Shown here one piece after another: positions 1 to 6,396 of a stretch of DNA of 7,649 nucleotides. The translations under genes were made by a program, and so were the position numbers. Positions within the stretch are counted from its first letter, which is position 1, and each line of letters opens with the position of its first letter. The notes below the pieces were generated by a model that was given only the letters and a program-made list of their open reading frames with translations, made no database searches and was not told the DNA's origin. Origin of the DNA: JACKOD01 sp041591635 (lineage in GTDB: Bacteria > Pseudomonadota > Gammaproteobacteria > Pseudomonadales > Oleiphilaceae); the NCBI GenBank assembly GCA_041591635.1, contig JBFHRO010000157.1:1-7649 (forward strand), read 5' to 3'.

Positions 1-340
1 GCGCTTCGCTGCGCGTTGCACAGGCGATGCAGCGGGCCGAGAATGGCGAAGCCTTTAGACGCGCCTCAGGAATGGCCGCACCGCAGGTAACGCAACTACC
101 GTAACTGCCTTCCTCCATCGCAATCAGCGCCCGGTTGATACGCTGGATTTCGGCCTGGGCTTCGTTTCCCAGGGCAGCCAGCACCTCGCCGTTTTCGAGC
201 TCCACGGCCTGCTCGGCAAAGTCGTGATCCAGTGGGGTGCTCATGTCGTCCTTGATCGCCTCCAGGCGTTGGGCCAGCTCATCCCGGCGCCGAAGCAATT
301 CGGCCTTCAGAGACTGCATTAATGCGGTGTGTTCACTCAT
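1..340 (-). CDS. DksA/TraR-family C4 zinc-finger protein (partial, C-terminus cut by window edge)
   Basis: I translated this from the minus strand: ATG at 340-338, then 113 codons without a stop up to the window edge. Residues 1-35 are helical and charged. A DHDFA stretch at 38-42 matches the acidic tip (DxA) that DksA-type proteins insert into the RNA polymerase secondary channel. Residues 42-80 form a second helix. Four cysteines follow as Cx2C (C83, C86) and Cx2C (C104, C107), the C4 zinc-finger signature of the family. The protein is shorter than classical DksA (about 150 residues) and may be close to complete at the edge. A good ribosome site (GGGAG, 8 nt before ATG) supports the start. 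It lies 75 nt downstream of the rubredoxin reductase gene on the same strand, so it may be co-transcribed. The likely role is modulating transcription initiation or stress response, but short DksA-like proteins vary and the target is unknown. Confidence 0.85.
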   Translation of the reverse strand, partial: MSEHTALMQSLKAELLRRRDELAQRLEAIKDDMSTPLDHDFAEQAVELENGEVLAALGNEAQAEIQRINRALIAMEEGSYGSCVTCGAAIPEARLKASPFSARCIACATRSEA

Positions 341-415
341 AAACCTGACTCCCGGATTGCTGTAAACCCATAGATACCAAGGCACAAATTGCACCTGGCC
401 GCGAAACATTCCCGG

Positions 416-1570
416 TCAGTCGTGGATCGGGGGCACCTGCTTTGCCAGCGTCTGGCGTTCCTCGACAAAACGTCCCGAGAGCGCAAAACCGGTCACCGTA
501 CCTTGCGCATCGTGACACAGGGCGCGCACATTCAGGCCATCTTCTTCCACCGTCCAGTGCCCTTCCTCCCGTGGCGGTGCCACCGCGACTGGGCAGGCCG
601 GCGTTTTCACCACCACCGGCATCACCCCATAGCGCACCTGCGTGGGTGTGCCGGTCAGGGTTTGAGCCAGTGTCCGCGCCCCCGCCATCAAGGGCATCAC
701 GTACAGCATGACCCGTCCATCGACCTCGGCGCAATCCCCCAGCGCATACACATCGGGGGCCGATGTGGCCAGAAAACGGTCGACCACAATACCCCGCGCC
801 ACCTTGAGTCCGGCGTCGGCCGCCAGCTTGGTGCGAGGATTCAGGCCGATGGCCGACAGAATCAGATCGGTCTGTATCTGCGAGCCGTCCGACAGCCTCG
901 CGTGAACCTGGTTGCCGTCAAAGGTGGCTGCGATCACCCTGCGTTCGAGGTGAAACCGCGCCCCCGCCTGCGTCAACCCCCTGACCACCGCTGCGCCCAC
1001 CGGGGCCGGTACCAGCTGAGGCAAAGCGGTCGCCGACGGGGCAACCACATCCACCTCGTAACCTGCGGCCAAAAGGTCATTGGCAAATTCGCAGCCGATC
1101 AGGCCGGCCCCCATCACCAGTACCCGCTTTTTCCCCTCGAGTACCGTCCGAAAGCGCCGGTAATCGAGCAAATCATTAATGGAAAAAAGGCGCTCCTGCG
1201 CGCCGCCCGGCAGTTCCGACCGAACGACATCCGCCCCCCAGGCGAGCACCAGTTTGCGATAACGCAACGCCTCCTCACCCAGCTCGACAACACGCTGCTG
1301 CGGCCGCAACCCGGTGACCACCGTGTAAGTGCGCACTATCAGTCCCAGCTGCTCTGCCACCTGGCCCGGTTCGGCCATCGCCAGGTCATCGGCATTTTTC
1401 TGCTTCGCAAGCCCGGTCGAGAGCATGGGTTTGGAATAGGAGTGGCCGTCGTCGGCGGTAATCATCATGATCGGCGTTGAGCTATCCAGCTTGCGGATCT
1501 CGCGAGCCAGGGTATAACCGGCCAGACCTGTGCCGACAATGACTATGGGGTCCTGCATCTTTGTATCCAT
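416..1570 (-). CDS. rubB: rubredoxin:NAD(+) reductase (FAD-dependent pyridine nucleotide-disulphide oxidoreductase family)
   Basis: This cytoplasmic flavoprotein moves electrons from NAD(P)H through FAD to rubredoxin. An N-terminal FAD-binding Rossmann motif GTGLAG lies at residues 13-18. A second nucleotide-binding motif GAGLIG lies at 154-159 for NAD(P)H. The C-terminal FAD motif APDVYALGDCAE lies at 271-282. There is no CxxxxC redox disulphide after the first Rossmann fold, which fits rubredoxin or ferredoxin reductases rather than glutathione or lipoamide reductases. I chose ATG 1570 (384 aa) because AGGAG lies 7 nt upstream; this also matches the usual length. An upstream in-frame ATG at 1606 would add 12 residues without support, and ATG 1558 is a further internal option. 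The gene starts 42 nt after the rubredoxin stop, and the pairing with rubredoxin is the strongest argument for the specific substrate. No alkane hydroxylase is present here, so the terminal acceptor is unknown. Confidence 0.9.
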   Translation of the reverse strand: MDTKMQDPIVIVGTGLAGYTLAREIRKLDSSTPIMMITADDGHSYSKPMLSTGLAKQKNADDLAMAEPGQVAEQLGLIVRTYTVVTGLRPQQRVVELGEEALRYRKLVLAWGADVVRSELPGGAQERLFSINDLLDYRRFRTVLEGKKRVLVMGAGLIGCEFANDLLAAGYEVDVVAPSATALPQLVPAPVGAAVVRGLTQAGARFHLERRVIAATFDGNQVHARLSDGSQIQTDLILSAIGLNPRTKLAADAGLKVARGIVVDRFLATSAPDVYALGDCAEVDGRVMLYVMPLMAGARTLAQTLTGTPTQVRYGVMPVVVKTPACPVAVAPPREEGHWTVEEDGLNVRALCHDAQGTVTGFALSGRFVEERQTLAKQVPPIHD

Positions 1571-1612
1571 CACACCGCTCCTGTCAGACCAGGCGCCACA
1601 CACCACACCCGG

Positions 1613-1777
1613 TCACACTTCCACCATTTCGAAATCTTCCTTGCCCACGCCGCAGTCGGGGCACAGCCAGTCGGCAGGCACATCGTCCCAGCGCGTCCCC
1701 GGCGCTATGCCATCTTCTGGCCAGCCTTTCGCTTCATCATAAACCCATCCGCATACAATGCACTGCCACTTTTTCAT
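1613..1777 (-). CDS. rubA: rubredoxin
   Basis: A complete 54-residue protein translated from the minus strand. It has the two rubredoxin iron-binding loops: CIVCG with C6 and C9, and CPDCG with C39 and C42. The four cysteines hold one iron atom in an FeS4 centre. The conserved aromatic and acidic framework is present (W4, Y13-D14, W37, D49-F50-E51). Length and Cys spacing are those of the classical one-iron rubredoxin. It is a small soluble electron carrier, reduced by the reductase encoded next. The start is slightly uncertain: GTG at 1780 is directly in front of, and in frame with, ATG 1777. GGAG lies 9 nt before the GTG and 12 nt before the ATG. I prefer the ATG. I could not identify a convincing sigma70 promoter for this leftward operon. 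Confidence 0.95.
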   Translation of the reverse strand: MKKWQCIVCGWVYDEAKGWPEDGIAPGTRWDDVPADWLCPDCGVGKEDFEMVEV

Positions 1778-1871
1778 CACCTGTCATCAACTCCACTGAT
1801 TGCTGTCCAAACATGCCTGGCATCACGCCCGAGCACTCACGGTAAGGCTATTTTTGTCACCAGTAAACCCC

Positions 1872-1918
1872 GCCCGCCAAATCGGGCAACGGACGAGCGC
1901 AAGCGCCGTTGCGGCTCG
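1872..1918. repeat. overlapping inverted repeats between rubA and hpt
   Basis: Three inverted repeats overlap here. GCCCG/CGGGC (1872-1876 and 1883-1887) has a 6-nt loop. CAACGG/CCGTTG spans 1887-1892 and 1906-1911. A 9-bp GC-rich stem pairs 1894-1902 with 1909-1918, with one bulged G and a 6-nt loop. The second and third share bases and cannot form together. No T-run follows on either strand, so this is not a standard intrinsic terminator. The third stem ends about 20 bp upstream of the hpt -10 box, where an operator or activator site could lie. Function unknown. Confidence 0.5.
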
Positions 1919-1951
1919 CGACCCGGTTTTGGCTGAGGTATAATCCGGCGC
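1916..1951 (+). promoter_or_regulatory. sigma70-type promoter for hpt-ubiC-ubiA
   Basis: A perfect TATAAT -10 box lies at 1939-1944, 35 bp upstream of the hpt start codon. Transcription would begin near 1951, giving a leader of about 30 nt. The best -35 at 17-bp spacing is TCGCGA (1916-1921), only 3 of 6 matches, so the promoter may depend on an activator or on its very good -10. It would probably drive hpt, ubiC and ubiA together. Confidence 0.65.
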
Positions 1952-1979
1952 TTTCCCAAACCTTAGCGGATTTTCGCCC

Positions 1980-2537
1980 ATGACTGACATTTGCACCCAG
2001 ATGCAAAAAGTATTTGACGAAGCAGATTGCCTTTGCAGCCCGGCTGAGGTGTCCCAGGCACTGGATCGCATGGCAGGTGAAATCAATGCCCGGCTGGCGA
2101 ACCGCAACCCGCTGGTGTTTTGTGTGATGAACGGCGGTGTCTTTATCACCGGCCAGCTGTTGCCACGCCTGACCTTTCCACTGGAGCAGCACTATATGCA
2201 TGCCACCCGCTACCGCCAGCAAACCTCCGGCGGCCAGCTGAACTGGAAAGTCAAACCCGAGGTAAGCCTGCGTGACCGTTGCGTGCTGATTCTGGACGAC
2301 ATTCTTGACGAAGGAGCCACCCTGGCAGCCATCGTTGACTACTGCCAACAGCAAGGCGCCGAGGAAGTCCTGACCGCCGCCCTGGTTGACAAGTTGCATG
2401 ACCGCAAGACGCCACCGGGCATTCGCTGTGACTTCACCGGCTTGCAGGTGGCTGATCGCTACGTTTTTGGCTGTGGCATGGACTACAAAGGCTACTGGCG
2501 CAATGCACCCGGCATTTACGCGGTAAAGGGGTTATAG
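1980..2537 (+). CDS. hpt: hypoxanthine(-guanine) phosphoribosyltransferase
   Basis: A 185-residue purine salvage enzyme, cytoplasmic, that converts hypoxanthine (and probably guanine) plus PRPP into IMP (GMP) and pyrophosphate. The diagnostic PRPP-binding motif of type I phosphoribosyltransferases is at 102-115 (VLILDDILDEGATL), with the paired acidic residues D106-D107. The pyrophosphate loop is MNGG (50-53). A flexible catalytic hood segment lies around 74-90 (ATRYRQQTSGG). VDKLHDRK (136-143) carries the lysine expected to contact the purine 6-oxo group. The C-terminus has GMDYKGYWRN (166-175), as in pseudomonad-type Hpt proteins. ATG 1980 is supported by length and by the promoter upstream; the ribosome site (AGCGGA region) is weak. 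It ends with TAG only 3 nt before the ubiC start and in the same frame. Assignment to Hpt rather than xanthine or adenine transferases rests on overall similarity as I recall it. Confidence 0.9.
   Translation: MTDICTQMQKVFDEADCLCSPAEVSQALDRMAGEINARLANRNPLVFCVMNGGVFITGQLLPRLTFPLEQHYMHATRYRQQTSGGQLNWKVKPEVSLRDRCVLILDDILDEGATLAAIVDYCQQQGAEEVLTAALVDKLHDRKTPPGIRCDFTGLQVADRYVFGCGMDYKGYWRNAPGIYAVKGL
2525..2531 (+). promoter_or_regulatory. ribosome binding site for ubiC inside the hpt end
   Basis: AAAGGGG lies in the last codons of hpt, 9 nt before the TTG at 2541. It is the main support for using TTG as the ubiC start, because no ATG or GTG is available near the expected N-terminus. Confidence 0.55.
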
Positions 2538-2540
2538 CCC

Positions 2541-3152
2541 TTGGCAAGCACCGGCCGTCAGCTTTCGCCACCTGAGCCAGGGCGACGCCAACGCCGTTGG
2601 ACGACCTTCACTCGCACTCCTTCGTTTGTTCTGCCTCCCGTCTGGCGGCACTGGGTACTCGACAGCGGCTCGCTGACACAAAAGCTGGTGGCGCTGAGCC
2701 AGGGCCGATTCCGGGTGCGCGTCGTGCGTCAGGACTGGGGCAGGATCGGCGCTGATGAAGCTCGTCTGCTTGGGCTGAAATCCGGTCGCTGGGCACTGAT
2801 CCGGGAAGTCGAACTCTATGGCAATGACTGCCTGTGGGTCACCGCCCGCAGCCTGATTCCCGCCCGCACCCTGACGGGGGCCGAGCGACAGCTGCGGTAT
2901 CTGGGAGAGCGCCCGCTGGGGGCCTTTCTTTTTCGCTCCCGGGCCATGCATCGCGGCGCCATGCAGATCATCCGCCAGCCGCACCCCTTCAACTGCACCG
3001 GTAACCCGACACCCTTTCAACCCCACTGGGGGCGACGCTCGGTGTTTTACCTGCACGGCAAGCCCCTGCTGGTAAGCGAGTTTTTCGCCCCCGCGCTGCT
3101 CCATGCTGCCGGCCCATCCGGCAACCCGCAGTCACCGACGAACACAGGTTAA
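2541..3152 (+). CDS. ubiC: chorismate pyruvate-lyase (chorismate lyase)
   Basis: This enzyme removes pyruvate from chorismate to give 4-hydroxybenzoate, the first committed step of ubiquinone synthesis. The 203-residue protein has the family pattern: WVLDSGSLTQKL (38-49), VVRQDWG (61-67), ALIREVELYG (85-94), LGERPLG (121-127), WGRRSVF (163-169) and GKPLLVSEFF (173-182). Residues R88, L126 and E180 line up with E. coli R76, L114 and E155, which contact the product. About 13 extra residues lie between I143 and W163, and the C-terminal tail is also longer than in E. coli (about 165 aa). The start is TTG 2541: the frame is closed by the hpt stop TAG at 2535-2537, and the first in-frame ATG (codon 136) falls inside the conserved core. 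An AAAGGGG site lies 9 nt upstream. Translation is probably coupled to hpt. ubiA follows after 15 nt. Confidence 0.9.
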   Translation: MASTGRQLSPPEPGRRQRRWTTFTRTPSFVLPPVWRHWVLDSGSLTQKLVALSQGRFRVRVVRQDWGRIGADEARLLGLKSGRWALIREVELYGNDCLWVTARSLIPARTLTGAERQLRYLGERPLGAFLFRSRAMHRGAMQIIRQPHPFNCTGNPTPFQPHWGRRSVFYLHGKPLLVSEFFAPALLHAAGPSGNPQSPTNTG

Positions 3153-3167
3153 CGTGCGAGGCTTTTT

Positions 3168-4049
3168 ATGACACAACCCACGCCTTCCCGCCCGCTGGCG
3201 CACCAGTGGCCCCACTACGTTCAGCTCATGCGACTGGATCGGCCCATAGGTATTTTTCTGCTGTTATGGCCGACCCTGTGGGCGCTGTGGTATGCAGCCA
3301 GCGGCATTCCTGATGTCGATATTCTGCTGATTTTCGTGGCCGGCGTAGTGCTAATGCGCTCCGCCGGCTGCGTGATCAACGATTACGCCGATCGCGATTT
3401 TGACGGGCATGTGCAGCGCACCCGGCTGCGCCCGCTGGCCACCGGCAAGGTTACCGGCAGCGAGGCGCTGACACTGTTTGCAGTGCTGGTTCTGATCGCC
3501 TTTGGGCTGGTGTTGATGACCAATGCCCTGACGGTCTGGCTCTCCTTTGGCGGAGTTGCCCTGGCCGCCATCTATCCGTTCATGAAACGCTATACCCACT
3601 TGCCGCAGGTGGTTCTGGGAGCCGCCTTTGCCTGGTCCGTTCCCATGGCCTACAGCGCCCAGACCGGCAGTATCGTCAGCGAAGCCTGGCTGATTTATCT
3701 GGCCACGGTAAGCTGGACAGTAGCCTATGACACCCAGTATGCCATGGTCGACCGGGATGACGACCTGAACATCGGCATCAAGTCCACCGCCATTCTCTTT
3801 GGCAAGGCGGACCGACTGGTGATCGGACTATTGCAGGCCCTCACCCTGCTGACACTGGGTTGGTTGGGACAGGATGCGGGCATGGGCTGGATTTACAGCG
3901 CCAGCCTGATCGGCGCGGCCTGCCTGTTTGGCTGGCAGCAGTATTTGATCCGAGAACGCCAAAGAGACGCCTGCTTGCGCGCCTTCTTGAACAACCACTG
4001 GGTGGGGATGGTGATTTTCGCAGGTATCGCCGCTGAATTCATGCGCTGA
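3168..4049 (+). CDS. ubiA: 4-hydroxybenzoate polyprenyltransferase
   Basis: An integral inner-membrane enzyme that transfers the polyprenyl tail from its diphosphate to position 3 of 4-hydroxybenzoate, directly using the product of UbiC. The 293-residue length is normal for the family. The first Mg2+/diphosphate-binding aspartate motif is NDYADRDFD (71-79), and the second is the YDTQYAMVDRDDD stretch (187-199). The substrate-side segment MRLDRPIGIFLLLWPTLWAL (21-40) is also typical. Multiple hydrophobic segments are visible, for example about 26-44, 52-68, 101-117, 121-137, 146-162, 215-232, 242-258 and 276-290. ATG 3168 has GAGG about 7 nt upstream. It is most likely co-transcribed with hpt and ubiC. 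I see no clear terminator after it. Confidence 0.96.
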   Translation: MTQPTPSRPLAHQWPHYVQLMRLDRPIGIFLLLWPTLWALWYAASGIPDVDILLIFVAGVVLMRSAGCVINDYADRDFDGHVQRTRLRPLATGKVTGSEALTLFAVLVLIAFGLVLMTNALTVWLSFGGVALAAIYPFMKRYTHLPQVVLGAAFAWSVPMAYSAQTGSIVSEAWLIYLATVSWTVAYDTQYAMVDRDDDLNIGIKSTAILFGKADRLVIGLLQALTLLTLGWLGQDAGMGWIYSASLIGAACLFGWQQYLIRERQRDACLRAFLNNHWVGMVIFAGIAAEFMR

Positions 4050-4086
4050 TCCGGCCGCTGCGGTTCAGCCCCCGCTCAGGCGTGCG

Positions 4087-4120
4087 CTGTCATCTTCTTG
4101 TAACAAATTGCCGCTGTAAT
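4087..4120 (+). promoter_or_regulatory. Pho-box promoter of phoB (PhoB binding site plus -10)
   Basis: A perfect PhoB half-site CTGTCAT is at 4087-4093. A weaker second half-site TTGTAAC is at 4098-4104, exactly 11 bp on. A -10-like TGTAAT lies at 4115-4120, 10 bp after the box. This is the arrangement of PhoB-activated promoters, where the box replaces the -35. Transcription would start near 4127, about 30 nt before phoB. It implies positive autoregulation of phoB-phoR under low phosphate. The second half-site matches only 4 of 7 bases. Confidence 0.7.
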
Positions 4121-4157
4121 ACCCAACGAACCAAAAACGGCAACACAGGTTGTAAGC

Positions 4158-4850
4158 ATGGCAGAGAAAACCGTACTCATCATTGATGATGAAGCCCCCA
4201 TTCGGGAAATGATTGCCGTGGCTCTGGAAATGGCCAATTACCGCTGCCTGGAGGCAAGTAATGCCCGCGACGGCCATGCGCTGGTGGTGGATCAGATACC
4301 GGATTTGATTCTGCTCGACTGGATGCTGCCCGGCACCAGTGGTATCGAGTTCGCCCGGCGGCTGAAAAAAGACCCGGCCACGGCCGACATCCCGATTATC
4401 ATGCTGACCGCACGCACCGAGGAAGACAGCAAGGTGCTAGGGCTGGAGGCAGGTGCCGATGACTACATCACCAAACCTTTCTCGCCGCGTGAGCTGGTGG
4501 CCCGCCTCAAAGCCGTGCTTCGACGCACCACACCAGCGGGCAAGGACAGCCCGGTGGCAGTCAGCGGCCTGACGCTGGATCCGGGGAGCCACCGCGTGAC
4601 CGCCCAGGGCGAGGTTCTCCCGCTGGGTCCCACCGAATACCGGTTGCTGCAGTTTTTTATGACTCACCAGGAGCGGGTCTACAGTCGTACCCAGTTACTC
4701 GACCAGGTATGGGGGGGGAATGTGTATGTCGAAGAGCGCACTGTGGATGTACACATTCGCCGCCTGCGCAAAGCCCTTGGCAAAGATCTCGAACACCTGA
4801 TACAAACGGTGCGGGGCGCAGGGTATCGCTTCTCGGAGCAAACCGACTGA
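4158..4850 (+). CDS. phoB: phosphate regulon response regulator PhoB (OmpR/PhoB family)
   Basis: A 230-residue cytoplasmic transcription factor activated by PhoR when phosphate is scarce. It activates Pho genes by binding Pho-boxes. The receiver domain spans about 4-120. The acidic pocket is D10-D11, the phospho-acceptor is D54 in LLDWMLPG, and the switch and signalling residues are T84 and K106 (ITKPFSP). The C-terminal winged-helix domain spans about 133-226, with LGPTEYRLLQFF (156-167), the recognition-helix region VEERTVDVHIRRLRKAL (191-207) and VRGAGYRF (218-225). Length matches E. coli PhoB. ATG 4158 has AGGT about 8-10 nt upstream. Neighbouring phoR and the upstream Pho-box separate it from other OmpR-type regulators. 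Confidence 0.96.
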   Translation: MAEKTVLIIDDEAPIREMIAVALEMANYRCLEASNARDGHALVVDQIPDLILLDWMLPGTSGIEFARRLKKDPATADIPIIMLTARTEEDSKVLGLEAGADDYITKPFSPRELVARLKAVLRRTTPAGKDSPVAVSGLTLDPGSHRVTAQGEVLPLGPTEYRLLQFFMTHQERVYSRTQLLDQVWGGNVYVEERTVDVHIRRLRKALGKDLEHLIQTVRGAGYRFSEQTD

Positions 4851-4894
4851 TGCTTGTCTTTGGACTAACGCGACAATGCACACATGAATCGTGA
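4850..4894 (+). other. possible 14-codon coupling mini-ORF between phoB and phoR
   Basis: Its ATG overlaps the phoB stop as TGATG (4848-4852), and a GGAG lies 11 nt upstream. The frame ends with TGA at 4892-4894, just past the phoR start codon at 4884-4886. The 14-residue peptide (MLVFGLTRQCTHES) has no recognisable motif. It could keep ribosomes moving from phoB to the phoR start. It could also be chance: short overlapping frames are common. Confidence 0.3.
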
Positions 4895-6188
4895 CTGGGC
4901 CACACATCTGTCCAAACTGCTTGCTGCCACGGCACTGCTAGGGGTGGTGGGTCTATTGGTTGGCAAAGTCGCCTGGGTCATGCTGATGGGGGTTGGTCTC
5001 TATCTGATCTGGACCTTGCGTCAGGCCAGACGCCTGCACCAGTGGCTGACGCATGAGCAAAAACCCAGTCAGCCGCCGGAGAGTTATGGCCTGTGGGGCG
5101 ATCTTTTCGATGGCATTCATCGTCTGCAAAAGCGTCATGAAGAATCGCAGGACAGACTCAAATCCCTGCTCAATCGGGTACAGGAATCCACCAACGCCCT
5201 CAACGATGCCGTCATCCTCACCAATGCCGAGGGTGCCATGGACTGGTGGAATGATGCCGCCAACAGCCTGCTGGGATTCAAGCGTCAGGTCGACCAGGGG
5301 CAGATAATCTACAACCTGCTGCGAGATCCTGCTTTCAAGCGCTATTTTGTCAACAAGGCCTACCAGGAACCGATTGAACTCGCCTCGCCCGCCAACCTCC
5401 AGATTCAGCTGCGCATTCATATCACGCTCTTTGGCCATGATGAACGCTTGATCATCGCCGAAGACATTTCGCAGCTCACGCACCTTGAACGCATGCGCAA
5501 AGACTTTGTCAGCAATGTCTCCCACGAAATGCGCACCCCCCTGACCGTCATCAGTGGTTATCTGGAAACCCTGGGCGATCATCTCGACACTTTGCCCGCC
5601 AAGTGGCACCGGCCGATTCGTACCATGCGCCACCAGGCCGACCGGATGGAGCAACTGCTGGCCGACTTGCTGCTGCTGGCAAAACTCGAGAACACCCGCA
5701 CCCGAAAGCGCGATCAGATTAACCTGCTGCAGCCTTTACTGGAGGAGATTCGCGCCGATGCCATGGAAATGGACGCCTATCGTGAACAGGCCATCTGCCT
5801 CACCGGCAATGCCACCACAGGCCTCTTGGCCGATGCGCCGCAATTGCGCAGCGCCCTTTCCAACCTCGTTTTCAATGCAGTGAAATACACTCCCGCCGAA
5901 GGCGACATCGAAATCCACTGGTGGTCCAATGCCCAGGGCGTTCACATTGCGGTACGCGATACCGGCATCGGTATTGATCCGGTCCATATTCCACGTCTGA
6001 CCGAACGCTTTTATCGGGTCGACGGCGGCCGTCACAGCGAAACCGGCGGCTCGGGACTGGGGCTTGCCATTGTCAAGCACGTCTTGCTCAACCACCAGGG
6101 CTCACTGGAAATCCGCAGCCAACCGGGGCTTGGCAGTGAATTCATTTGCCATTTTCCCGCTCATCGTCACCCCCCTGAGTCATCCTGA
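4884..6188 (+). CDS. phoR: phosphate regulon sensor histidine kinase PhoR
   Basis: A 434-residue inner-membrane kinase that phosphorylates and dephosphorylates PhoB, normally controlled through the Pst transporter and PhoU. Two close hydrophobic segments at about 11-26 and 29-45 leave almost no periplasmic loop, as expected for PhoR, which does not sense phosphate outside the cell directly. A charged linker (46-95) is followed by a PAS domain (about 98-200). The H-box FVSNVSHEMRTPL contains the phospho-acceptor H214. The ATP-binding domain has the N-box with N327 and N331, G1 motif DTGIGI (359-364), F-box RFYRVD (375-380) and G2 motif GGSGLGL (388-394). All catalytic residues are intact. ATG 4884 is the first in-frame start after a stop at 4866 but has no clear Shine-Dalgarno sequence; a mini-ORF from phoB runs across it. 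Confidence 0.96.
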   Translation: MNRDWATHLSKLLAATALLGVVGLLVGKVAWVMLMGVGLYLIWTLRQARRLHQWLTHEQKPSQPPESYGLWGDLFDGIHRLQKRHEESQDRLKSLLNRVQESTNALNDAVILTNAEGAMDWWNDAANSLLGFKRQVDQGQIIYNLLRDPAFKRYFVNKAYQEPIELASPANLQIQLRIHITLFGHDERLIIAEDISQLTHLERMRKDFVSNVSHEMRTPLTVISGYLETLGDHLDTLPAKWHRPIRTMRHQADRMEQLLADLLLLAKLENTRTRKRDQINLLQPLLEEIRADAMEMDAYREQAICLTGNATTGLLADAPQLRSALSNLVFNAVKYTPAEGDIEIHWWSNAQGVHIAVRDTGIGIDPVHIPRLTERFYRVDGGRHSETGGSGLGLAIVKHVLLNHQGSLEIRSQPGLGSEFICHFPAHRHPPESS

Positions 6189-6396
6189 ACGTCCGTCGCA
6201 CCCTGGGCGCCCGGCTCCCGTAGAACCAACAGCCCCGCATGCCAGCTAAAGATTGACCTGCAACAAGATAAGCGCAAATACCACTAAGCAGGTAGCTGAT
6301 AACCCTATATTATAAAGAAACTGCCGTTCTCATAATTGACTCCAGCCGCTGGATCACAGCCTGCCTGTACCCATGCGAGGAAAACGAGATAACCCG
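6189..6396 (+). promoter_or_regulatory. intergenic region with weak promoter candidate upstream of the NIT-PAS sensor
   Basis: This 208-nt gap contains an AT-rich stretch at 6306-6316 (TATATTATAAA) that could serve as a -10, but no good -35 sits 16-18 bp upstream. TTGACC (6253-6258) and TTGACT (6336-6341) resemble -35 boxes but lack a matching -10. I see no Pho-box and no clear intrinsic terminator after phoR. A GGGCGCCC palindrome near 6204-6211 has no loop or T-run. Confidence 0.3.
6341..6353. repeat. 13-bp perfect inverted repeat upstream of the NIT-PAS sensor gene
   Basis: TCCAGC-C-GCTGGA is perfectly symmetrical around one central base and ends 43 nt before the ATG at 6397. It could be an operator half-site pair or a short hairpin in the leader. 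No family of regulator is recognised from it. Confidence 0.4.

Noticed and set aside
389..1480. Long plus-strand open frame (363 codons) opposite the rubredoxin reductase gene
   Set aside because: The opposite strand has a full set of flavoprotein motifs. The plus-strand product has no recognisable domain and is rich in His, Arg, Pro and Gln, as expected for antisense frames in GC-rich DNA.
1571..1606. Longer rubredoxin reductase starting at ATG 1606
   Set aside because: ATG 1570 has a strong AGGAG site at good spacing and gives the usual 384-residue length. The 12 extra residues show no family resemblance and would begin just 6 nt after the rubredoxin stop.
1781..1787. CTGTCAT sequence near the rubredoxin start, resembling a PhoB half-site
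   Set aside because: There is no second half-site 11 bp away on either side, and the site overlaps the rubA ribosome-binding region. A single 7-bp match is expected by chance.
4050..4086. Possible terminator after ubiA
   Set aside because: Only short imperfect GC pairings (for example GCGG with CCGC) are present, without a following T-run.
4953..5654. Minus-strand open frame (233 codons) opposite phoR
   Set aside because: It lies entirely within phoR, which has intact kinase motifs. The antisense product has no recognisable domain.
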